Shown piece after piece: positions 32,157 to 40,882 of a DNA stretch of 64,000 bases (within the stretch, counting starts at the first letter, position 1; the number at the start of each line of letters is the position of its first letter). The position numbers were made by a program, and so were the translations under genes. Source of the DNA: Coenobita brevimanus. Taxonomy: Eukaryota > Arthropoda > Malacostraca > Decapoda > Coenobitidae. The DNA is taken from contig CM064713.1 in NCBI GenBank assembly GCA_032717465.1, positions 14,890,203-14,954,202 of the forward strand. The letters are read 5' to 3'. The notes beneath the pieces were generated by a model. That model searched no databases, was not told the DNA's origin, and saw only the letters and a program-made list of their open reading frames with translations.

Positions 32157-34498
32157 GTAATGAAAAATATGTTAACCCAATTAAATAAAGTAAATACAAG
32201 AATAAGAGGTGACGATGAACCATCAAGGCTCGAATTAGTATTCACTAAAGACCCAAATGATGTGAAGAACATAACCTACTAATGCCCCTTTGGTAAAAGT
32301 GATCATCTGGTTATTGAGATGAAAGTAGGGGGAGTAAGGGAAGGAGAAAGAGATGAAAAACAGAGAAAATAGATACAATTACGGGAAGGTATACTTTCCT
32401 TCCCTGAGGAACTTTTTCCAAATTGTAGACTGGAGTAAAATGAATACGATCACGAATGCTGATGAGAAATGTGAGTTTTTGACAGAAATATATAAAACAG
32501 GAGTTAGTAAATATGTCCCAAAAATTTCAGCAGCCATGGAAAGGAAGAAAGAATAGATTTAAAACAGATGTAGAATGAAACATGAGGCAAGAAAAAGAGC
32601 ATGAAATAAAGTGAGAAAAAGGTATACTGACAGGGCTTGGGAGGAGTACAAGCAGGTAAGAAATGAATATGTAAGGGTGCAGAGAGAAGAAAGGAAATAT
32701 GAAAAAGATATTGTAACTAAATGTAAAAAAGAGCCGAAATTATTATATACGTTTGTAAATGGTAAAATATAAACTAAGGACAGTACTGTATAATACGATT
32801 AAGAGTGGGAGATCAAACTTACGAAAGAGAAGAGGAATTGTGTGAAATAATGAACAACAAGCTGCAGTCAGTTTATGTGCTGGAAGAGGAATTTAGGGAA
32901 CCTGAAATAGAACCCAGGATGATGGGAATGGCAAAAATTACAGCTGACGTGAATGAGGTGCTGCGGTTGATGAGGGATTTGGATGTGGGAAAAGCAATGG
33001 GGCCAGATGGTGTGGCTGGATGGATCCTGAAGGAATGTGCAGACCAGTTAGTGTGGCCTGTTTATATCATCATCAAGACCTCACTGGTAAATGGACAGTT
33101 ACCTAAAGACAGAAAAAGGCAAGTATTGTGCCAATCTTCAAGGGAGGAGATAGGGAAGATCCACTCAATTACAGATCTGTATCACTTACTAGTACTGTTT
33201 GTAAAATCTGCAGGAAAATTATTAGAAAATGAAGGAGAAAGCATTTAGAAGAAAATGAAGTGATAACACCAAGACAATTTGGTTTTAGGGAAGCAAGATC
33301 ATGTGTTACTAACCTACTGAGTTTCTACAGTAGGGTAATAGATGTCTTACAAGAGATAGAACAATGGGCAGATTGTGTCTATCTTGATCTCAAGAAGGCA
33401 TTTGACAGGGTGCCCAATAGGAGACTGTTGTGGAAGTTGAAGACCTTTGGAGGGATGCAAGGGAAACTAATAAAGTGGATGGAAGATTATTTCATAGGAA
33501 GGCAGATGAGAACAGTCATAAGAGACAAGGTGTCACAATGGAGAAATGTAACTAGTGGAGTACCCCAGGGCTCTGTCTTAGCCCCAATAATGTTTCTGAT
33601 ATAAGTAAATGATTTGGCAAAGGGTTTGAGTAGTTACATGAGTAAGTTCGCAGATGATGCTAAAATCATGAAACATACTAAAGGTAGTGATAGTTGTAGA
33701 AAACTGCAAGAGGACTTGGACAAATTCCACAGCTGGAGCCAGACTTAGAAAATGGATTTTATTGCCAAGAAGTGTCATGTATTGGAAATGGGAATGAGTG
33801 AAAAAAAAGACTGCACTGGACTTATAAAAAGGGAAGAGATAATTTGTAAAAGAAAAGATGAGTATGATTTGGGAGTGATTATTCAGGATAACTTGTCACC
33901 AGAAAAGCATATAAACAAAATCACAGGAGGAACCTATGGATTACTGACTAACATGAGTGTGGCTTTTAATTATATGGACGAGCAAATGCTGAGGGAGCTG
34001 ATAGTGACCGTGATAAAACCAAGACTGGAGTATGTGGCTGCAGTATGGTCACCTCATTTGAAGAAGCATATTGATAAACTAGAGAGGGTTCAACGGATGG
34101 CAATGAGGATGATACAAAGCTTGAGGGAACTCACCTACGAGGAGTGATTGGAAAAACTGAAGTTACCAACACTGCGCGAGAGAAGGGAAAGAGGTGACTT
34201 GATCACGATATTTAGAAATGTAAGAGAATTGGAAAGGGTGGATAGAGAGGATCTTCTTGTGCTGGATGGAAGAACAAAAGGTCATGACTTCAAGTTGAGG
34301 GAGAAGTGGATGTCTTAATGCTCTTAAAGGTTCAGTTTCCCAAACAGAAGCATAAGTATTTAGAATGACTCAGATGAAGAGGTGGTGCAAGCAAAAAACA
34401 TTCATGTGTTTAAAAGTAGACTAGATACCGGTAAATGTATATATGATGATAAGACAATACGAGCTTAGCTCAATTCCTGTATACTACAAATAGGTAAA

Positions 34499-34530
34499 TA
34501 CACACACACACACACACACACTGTGTGTGT
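34499..34530. repeat. (CA)n/(TG)n joint between LINE-B2 copy 1 and LINE-B copy 4
   Basis: A CA run passes directly into TGTGTGTG, which is fused to the CTGTGGAGAAGAGACAG region of LINE-B. The switch from CA to TG makes a small inverted repeat. Confidence 0.85.
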
Positions 34531-34562
34531 GAAGAAGAGACAGAAAAGAAAAAACGGGAGGG

Positions 34563-35042
34563 GTGATGATAGCAGTGAAGAACGCCATAAATGTAGATAC
34601 CGTGGAAATGGGAGAAGGCAGGGCCGTAGTGATAAATATGAAATTAGAAACTGCAGAGAATAGCAAGAGAGATATGGCAGTAGTGTATGTTCCCCCTAAG
34701 ACAAGAGCATGGAGTGATGATGAATACCAGGAAATGTTGCCAGACATGGCTAGCTATTTACAGAAAATGATTGAGAAAAGTAACAATATAATTTCAATGG
34801 GTGACTTCAATTGTAAAGAGGTGAACTGGGAGGAATGGGACTCAGGAGGCAGCGAAGATTCATGGGGCACTACATTATTAAATATAACAATGAACAATGT
34901 GATGATGCAGTGGGTCAAAGAAGAGACACGGTTCCAAAGTGAGGACCCACCAGCAAGACTAGACTTACTGTTTACCAAAGAACCTTGGAGTATTTGTGTC
35001 CTATTGGAAAAAGTGATCATGTGGTCATTGGGTTCCAGATGA
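34563..35042 (+). pseudogene. LINE-B copy 4 endonuclease remnant
   Basis: The frame reads MMIAVKNAINVDTVEMGEGR, VVYVPPKTRAWSDDEYQEM, IISMGDFNCKEVNWEEW with catalytic Asp-Asn, and ARLDLLFTKEP. It then frameshifts before the SDH motif (about 34985; a LEKVIMWSLG reading replaces GKSDHVVIG). The N-terminal strand and metal-binding Glu are missing because of 5' truncation. Confidence 0.8.
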
Positions 35043-35138
35043 TATCAGGGAACGTGGAGCCAAAAGACGAGCTTTATAGGCAGGGAAGATTCAACTTTGG
35101 GAAAGCAAACTTTACATAATTGAGAAAATTTTTCGAAA

Positions 35139-37175
35139 ATGCAGATTGGAAGAAATTCAGAGAAACAAGAGATACAGAGGAAGTGGGATATTTTTCTAGC
35201 TTTCTATAATTCGGGAATGGAAAAATTTGTGTCAGGAGTAAGGGAGAAAGAAAATAGAAAAAAAAAAGAGTGGTTTAATAGAAGGTGTATGACACCAAAA
35301 AAGGAGAGAGACATGGCATGAAACAATTGGAGAAAGAGAGGTAACAATAGAACAAAGGAAGAATATAAAAGAACTAGAAATGATTACACAAGAATACGTA
35401 GAAAGGAAGAAACAAATTTTGAAAAAGGTATAATAGACAAATGTAAGGATGAACCCAAACTGTTTTCTAGATTTGTCAATGGCAAACTGAAACAAAAGGA
35501 AGGAATCAACAAACTGAAAGTAGAAGGAAAGGTCTATGAAGATGCGACAATGCAAGCGGAAATAATGAACAAACGTTTCCAGTCAGTTTTCACTGATGAA
35601 AGTGAGTTTGTGGAAGGGGAAGGAGTGACTAGAAATGTAGTGATAAAAGATATAAAAGTGGAAGTACAGGAAGTGTATAAATTACTGGAAACTCAAGATG
35701 TGAGGAAACCCCCAGGACCAGATGGAATATCTAATTGGGTACTGAAAGAATGCAAAAAACAACTGGCGGATATGATTCACGGTTTAATTGCGTGTTCTCT
35801 GGAAGAGAAGAAAGTGCCTCAAGAATGGAAGAGGGCAAATGTGGTACCAATTTATAAGGGAGGAAACAGGGAAGAAACCCTGAATTATAGACCAGTGTCC
35901 CTAACCAGCATGGCTGCAAAATTGTGCGAGAGAATTCTGAAAGATAGATGGATAAAATATCTGGAAGAGATGAATATTTTGGCTGAAAGTCAGTTTGGAT
36001 TTAAAAGTGGAAGGTCTTGTGTTTCCAACTTGTTGAGTTTTTACTCAAGAGCGATTGAAGTGCTACAGAAGAGAGATGGTTGGGTGGATTGTGTGTATTT
36101 AGATTTGGAGAAGGCCTTCGACAAGGTACCTCATGAGAGACTAATGTGGAAACTAGAGCATATGGGAGGACTGAAGGGGAACCTCCTGGAATGGATGAGA
36201 GACCTTTTGAGAGACAGACAAATGAGGACAGTAATAAAGGATAGGATGTCTGGATGAAGGGAAGTAACAAGTGGAGTCCCACAGGGCTCGGTGTTGGTGC
36301 CAGTAATGTTCCTGATTTATGTAAATGATATGGAAGATGGAGTGAACAGTTATGCAAATCCGTTTGCTGATGATGCAAAGATCTTGAGGAAGGTAGAGGT
36401 TGAGAGGGATTGTAAAATGCTGCAGGAGGATCTGGATAGGATACACGGTTGGAGCCGGATGTGGGAAATGAAATTTAATGCAAAGAAATGTAAAATATTG
36501 GAAATGGGTAAAAGTACCAAGAGGCCATCATTAAATTATTTGATGGGTAATGAACTAATTACGAAAGTAAGAGATGAGAAAGATTTGGGAGTGCTGGTAC
36601 AGGATAGCTTGTCACCTGAAAAACACATTAACAAGGCAGTTAGAGAGATGTATAAACTCCTGACTAATATTAGAGTATCTTTTCATTATATGGATGAGAA
36701 GATGGTGAAAAAACTGATAGTGGCCATGATTCGCCCCAGGTTAGAATATGCAGCAGTAGTGTGGTCCCCACACAAAAAGAAAGATACAAACAAGATTGAA
36801 AGAATACAAAGAACAGCAACCAAGATGGTCTCCAGTCTGGCAGATCTGTCGTATAGAGACAGGTTGGAAAAGCTGGATTTGCCTTCCTTAGAAGAAAGAA
36901 GAAGGAGAGGAGACATGATTGCTGTGTTCAGGACCATGGTGGGAGTAGATAAAATTGACAAAGAAGATCTGTTTTTATGGGATAAGAGAGTAACAAGAGG
37001 ACACGGAATGAAACTGAAGAAACCAAGCTGCTTGAAGGATATCAACAAATATAGTTTTCCTTATGGATGTATAGACCTGTGGAATAGCCTGGACAAAGAG
37101 ATCGTCCAGTCTAAAATCTTAAACAAGTTTAAAGCTAAATTTGACTTATTGAGAGACGGGACCCAACGAGCGTAG
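35139..37175 (+). pseudogene. LINE-B copy 4 reverse transcriptase, two near-adjacent frames
   Basis: A linker (35139-35321) and RT follow. The frame 35550-36257 holds VRKPPGPDGISNWVLKEC, VVPIYKGGNREETLNYRPVS, SQFGFKSGRSC and motif A VYLDLEKAFDKVPHERL. The frame 36291-37175 (294 residues) holds motif C PFADDAKIL and the full C-terminal domain ending FDLLRDGTQRA. They are in the same reading phase, separated by one TGA (36255-36257) that replaces Trp in the SGWREV motif. Motif B TSGVPQGSVLVPVM lies just beyond it. One base change would therefore account for the break. The same codon is a stop in LINE-B copy 2. Confidence 0.88.
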
Positions 37176-37206
37176 TTCATTTCCTGTATATCACAATTAG
37201 GTAAAT

Positions 37207-37306
37207 ACACACACACACACACATACCTTAATGAAGGCATGTATAAGCTAAATCCAAAATTGAGATCCCTGGTGGCAATGTCCCTTCCTGCACCGATCCC
37301 CTTTAA
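37207..37306 (+). repeat. (AC)n plus left part of repeat H (copy 1)
   Basis: A short AC run (37207-37222) is followed by repeat H, starting ACCTTAATGAAGGCATG and ending at CCCCTTTAA. MITE-G entered at TTAA (37303-37306). The right half of H resumes at 38308. Confidence 0.8.
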
Positions 37307-38307
37307 CCCCTTAAACGCGGCCGTGAACAGCCGACCCCCCCCGAGTGGCGGGGTTGTATCGCGGCCTGAGTACCTGTAGGAAAATATTAGCCAAAAATCA
37401 GAGATTAACCCTAGAACATTATACTTGGTATGGCAGATAGTACTTACATTCAGCTTTCTCCAGAGACAGGTGTTGAGCCTTCGTGGACTACCCAAGGACT
37501 TGTGGAGACTTGCAAATTTGGGTAACCAAATCTTCACTTTCACACCTCCAGCAACCCGGTTTCCCCTCTCCCACAGCCTCATTCTGTCACAGTAAACTTT
37601 ATACTACAACGTAAAGGTAGTTTGGAATCCATATTTGTACAATAAGCACTGAAAATAAGGCTAAAATCAACGAAGCGTATGGCCGACATGCACCGTGGCG
37701 GCGGTCTTCCCGTCACTCAACAAACATTTCCATTTTCACAGCTAAAAACATGTATACTACATTATTTTCAATCATATTACTTCCCAAAAGATCACCACGG
37801 CGCGCTTTTTATTCTGCCTTATGCCCGCCACTTTATTCTCGTTCCTGTCGGCCGCTTGCACTGACTGGGAAGAGCTAGAACTCGCCATAATGTCACTTTG
37901 AAAGCCTGCAGTAAACTGACGCTAAACAGGGGCAAACCGTGAGAAAAAAAGCTAGTGTTACAACTGGAAAAACAAGTGTTTCCTATTAGCATAAACTGCT
38001 TGTGAGAGGAGAGCGCAGATTTACAGTTCTGAGCGCTCAGAGCGCTGCCATGTATCACAGCCAGGCTGGCCGGGCCGTGGTGGAGGGGGGACGGGGGGAA
38101 AACGCGATACTTGGCAACAACTGAGGTCAGTAGTACAAAGGTAAAGTATGCTAGTTGTAGCTAAAGGGTGGTGGTACTGATAGACAATACCAGCTGGAGC
38201 CTGCTTGCCCGTGGTTATTCAAAATTGACTAGAATCGCAAATGCGACGATCCGCCGTTATGTCCTTTTTGCCTAGCGTCGCAAACGAGACGATCCCCGTT
38301 TAAGGGG
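37307..38307. mobile_element. MITE-G copy 1 (TTAA-type, 1001 bp)
   Basis: The inverted ends are CCCCTTAAACGCGG on the left and CCCCGTTTAAGGGG on the right. The left flank is TTAA (37303-37306); the right is TTAG (38308-38311), a one-base decay. Two GACGATC-type repeats (TCGCAAATGCGACGATCC and TCGCAAACGAGACGATCC) sit near the right end. No transposase is encoded. A small 61-codon open frame (37679-37864) is shared by three copies, but it has no recognisable domain and is probably chance. Confidence 0.85.
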
Positions 38308-38342
38308 TTAGAGAATTCCCTGCTCACAATCCACCCCACCTT
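38308..38342 (+). repeat. Right part of repeat H (copy 1)
   Basis: GAGAATTCCCTGCTCACAAT and the following CCACCCCACCTTAC match H copy 2 just after its TTAA site. Confidence 0.8.
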
Positions 38343-38346
38343 ACCA

Positions 38347-38436
<90 letters not shown>

Positions 38437-38462
38437 AAAACAGAGAGAGAGAGAGAGAGAGA

Positions 38463-38524
<62 letters not shown>

Positions 38525-38534
38525 TAGATAGATA
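38343..38534. repeat. Compound microsatellite (CA)n-(GA)n-(CA)n-(GATA)n
   Basis: About 90 bp of CA, a short ATAAAAACA break, about 23 bp of GA, about 58 bp of CA and then three GATA units. The last units abut the 3' end of the minus-strand LINE-E and may be its tail. Confidence 0.95.
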
Positions 38535-39011
38535 GGTAGTTTATTGACCACAACAACACTTTGTTACATATATAAACTTTTACAAGATTGGTCCAACATA
38601 AACCCAAATTTATAATACAGGAATAAACACTTATTGCTAGTTCAGTGAAAATACAACTATCTCGTTGCTTCCATACAACTGATAAAAATGCTGAATGTAC
38701 TACATGGTAATGTAAAAAATAAAATAGCTGAAGCAATCAGTACAGGTACTTGTCTACAGTAATAAAATAATAAAACAAGAAAATGCCATCTCAAACGGCA
38801 TCAAATATAAAAACATAAAGATCTGAGATTATAATCATGTTTACAATTAAGACCAAAATAAAAGAAAACACACATACTGTATTTCATACATTCATACAGT
38901 TCCAGACATACACAAATACAGACATAAACAGCCCACATAGCTTCATATCCACACACACACACATACAACCATAAGCATACAAGTATATACATATATGCAT
39001 ATATACAGTAC

Positions 39012-39056
<45 letters not shown>

Positions 39057-39064
39057 TAAAACAT

Positions 39065-39492
39065 GATACATGTCACGAATAAATATCCAGGATCTGTCTT
39101 ATGATTCTACAGGAGGATTCATGAATAAATGTACCACTGAAGAGATCATGAATTCTAGAGAGATTGTGGGAGTTACGTAAATGCTGAGTGAGCGTACAAT
39201 ATTCCACTACGTGCACCTCCATCTGTATCTCATCACAAGCACACAATCCTTCCTCTACTGGTAAGTGGCCGTGCCCCCTCCTATTCTACCTACCCATTTC
39301 TACAGCTAGAGAGTGGCTCAACACAAGAAAACGTGTAAATACTATGCGGTCACTTTCAGCCACATTTTCCTGTGCAGTATAGACTGCATGGACTGACAAA
39401 TTTGGATTTATTTCCCTATAGGTACAGCACCGGGAGAACGTGGAGCATAGCATCGCCTGCTCCAGATCTCTCATCCCAACCTCAACATCATC
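39065..39492 (-). pseudogene. LINE-E C-terminal domain, distal part
   Basis: This minus-strand segment is the part of the LINE-E protein beyond the transposon. It reads DDVEVGMRDLEQAMLCSTFS and SLAVEMGR, then, after a frameshift or stop near 39285, CACDEIQMEVHVVEYCTLTQ, a Cys/His cluster typical of LINE C-termini, and ends RIIRQILDIYS. Joining it to the upstream segment across the transposon puts ELIYNEV next to DDVEVGM, so the transposon lies in coding sequence. Confidence 0.7.
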
Positions 39493-39494
39493 TA

Positions 39495-40880
39495 CAGTGC
39501 TCGTCAGAAGTATTCAGCGTTGTCCGCCGGGCGCGCAATACTTATGGCCCAAAAAGAATCACCCATTTTTGGGGGTAAAAATTGAGCCACAAGTTTGAGC
39601 TCCGAGCATGACGTCACGGTAGCCTGAGGCCTTCTGACGCGCTGGTTGGTTCCCGCCTCAGTCGCCCACGGGCTGCCTGAGAGAGAGGAACTCCGCCGAG
39701 TGTCCCTCTCAAATTGCGCCATTTTTTACCGAGTGTCCCGCAGTGTTTTGGCCTTCAAAACTTTGTTATGGCACCTACCCGTGAACTATCGAGTGAAATC
39801 ATATCCCAGATCATTGCTCTAAAGGAGGCAGGCCACCAGACAAAGGAAATTAGTGAATTGGTTGGTGTGGCACGATCGACAGTGCGTCGTTGGTGTGCGC
39901 GGTTTCGGGAGGAAAACAGTGGTGAAGTTCCCACAAAGAAACCGAGGTCTGGTAGGCCTAGGAAAACTTCCCCAAGGTCTGTTAATGTTTTAAAACGTGC
40001 AGTGGAGTTTAATCCTTGTGTGAGTGCAAGGAAAATTAAGGAGAGCAACCCGGAAGTGTTTGGTGAGGTGTCAGTGAGAACAGTGTCTCGTAGGGTGCAT
40101 GAGCTTGGTTACACAAGTCACAGGCCTGTGAAAAAGCCTCTTCTCTCTAGCAGCCAGAGAATTCGTAGGCTTGCCTTTGCTAATAAATATCTAAATTGGG
40201 GTGAGGAGCAATGGTTGTCAGTGTTGTGGTCTGATGAGGCAACGTTTAGTGTTACCTGTAACAGAGGAGCATGCAAAGGTAGTGACCCACTTGACCCACG
40301 GTATGTAGAAAGCACAGTTAAACATCCTGATTCACTCATGGTATGGGGTTGTTTTTCAGGGAAGGGTTTGGGGAAGCTTGTTGTACTTCCCAAGAACCTC
40401 AGAGTGAATCAGGATGTTTACCTGGAGCTTCTGTGTGATCATTTACCGGACTCCTTCGAGCTAACAGGTGCACGAGTGTTTCAGCAGGACGGTGCACCTG
40501 CTCACAAGGCCAAATCGGTCACCAATTGGCTTCGTGACTGCGAGGTATCATTCATGACAGACTGGCCAGGAAATAGCCCAGACCTCAACCCGATTGAAAA
40601 CCTCTGGTACCTCGTAAAGAAGAGTCTCCAAGGGAAGGACGTGAGCTCTCTGCCTAAGCTGGAAGCCGCCATTCGTGACTCCTGGGACAAAATACCACTC
40701 CAGCACCTCAGGAGCCTTGCCCTTTCACTTCCAAGACGTCTCAGGTCCGTGAAGAAACATAAAGGCTACCCTACGAAGAACTAAAGGTAAATAAAATGCA
40801 TTATTTATATGTTTTTTCAATGTTGAAAGGTTTGTTTCTCAGGAGGGACGCAGGGCGCCCCATACTTCTGACGAGCACTG
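39495..40880 (+). mobile_element. Tc1/mariner transposon, intact, 1386 bp
   Basis: The outer 19 bp are perfect inverted repeats (CAGTGCTCGTCAGAAGTAT at 39495-39513, its complement at 40862-40880). Flanking TA dinucleotides lie at 39493-39494 and 40881-40882. A single uninterrupted transposase ORF runs through it. It sits in the coding region of LINE-E, so LINE-E is older. Structure and reading frame suggest a young, possibly active copy. Confidence 0.95.
39768..40784 (+). CDS. Tc1/mariner transposase, DD35E
   Basis: This intact 338-residue protein would bind the transposon ends and cut and paste it at TA sites in the nucleus. The N-terminal half has two helix-turn-helix regions (about 5-45, with VARSTVRRWCARF, and about 75-120) joined by a GRPRK motif (62-66). 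The catalytic triad is D156 in LWSDEATF, D241 in FQQDGAPAH and E277 in SPDLNPIENLW. I count 84 and 35 residues between them, so DD35E rather than the classical DD34E of Tc1. I chose the ATG at 39768 because MAPTRE resembles typical starts. An in-frame ATG-equivalent 18 codons upstream would add an unlikely leader. A possible poly-A signal, AATAAA, is at 40790-40795. Confidence 0.95.
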   Translation: MAPTRELSSEIISQIIALKEAGHQTKEISELVGVARSTVRRWCARFREENSGEVPTKKPRSGRPRKTSPRSVNVLKRAVEFNPCVSARKIKESNPEVFGEVSVRTVSRRVHELGYTSHRPVKKPLLSSSQRIRRLAFANKYLNWGEEQWLSVLWSDEATFSVTCNRGACKGSDPLDPRYVESTVKHPDSLMVWGCFSGKGLGKLVVLPKNLRVNQDVYLELLCDHLPDSFELTGARVFQQDGAPAHKAKSVTNWLRDCEVSFMTDWPGNSPDLNPIENLWYLVKKSLQGKDVSSLPKLEAAIRDSWDKIPLQHLRSLALSLPRRLRSVKKHKGYPTKN

Positions 40881-40882
40881 TA

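Larger units (their letters stand above)
31319..34498 (+). mobile_element. LINE-B2 (CR1-like) copy 1, 5'-truncated, with A2 and A1 insertions
   Basis: It starts near the end of ORF1 (RTEEECKTFF) and runs through endonuclease remnants (VDGLIS, CFVETKL near 31600; GKSDHLVIEM near 32300), a linker and an RT to a 3' end CTATACTAC...AAATAGGTAAATA (complement-free) and (CA)n. LINE-A2 (31689-31914) and LINE-A1 (about 31972-32156) fragments sit in the endonuclease. RT parts: finger VGKAMGPDGVAGWILKEC (32805-33248), motif A VYLDLKKAFDRVPNRRL and motif B TSGVPQGSVLAPIMFLI (33260-33604), motif C KFADDAKIM (about 33647), C-terminus 33752-34147. Stops at about 33603, 33750 and 34147 break it. Confidence 0.85.
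34531..37206 (+). mobile_element. LINE-B copy 4, ORF2 from mid-endonuclease to 3' end
   Basis: The copy begins in the endonuclease (RRDRKEKTGG region) and continues to the 3' end CACAATTAGGTAAATACACAC, followed by repeat H. It retains most of ORF2 with few lesions, so it is a relatively young copy. The 5' joint lies at a CA/TG microsatellite, as in other LINE-B copies. Confidence 0.88.

Noticed and set aside
37679..37864. A 61-codon open frame conserved in three MITE-G copies (also 47287-47481 and 60956-61144)
   Set aside because: The copies are nearly identical at DNA level, so conservation of the frame carries no information. No domain, signal peptide or start context supports it.
38343..38534. 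Long open frames with Cys-Val or His-Thr repeats
   Set aside because: These are translations of CA and GA microsatellites, as are similar frames at 26640-26850, 52160-52400 and 54126-54180.
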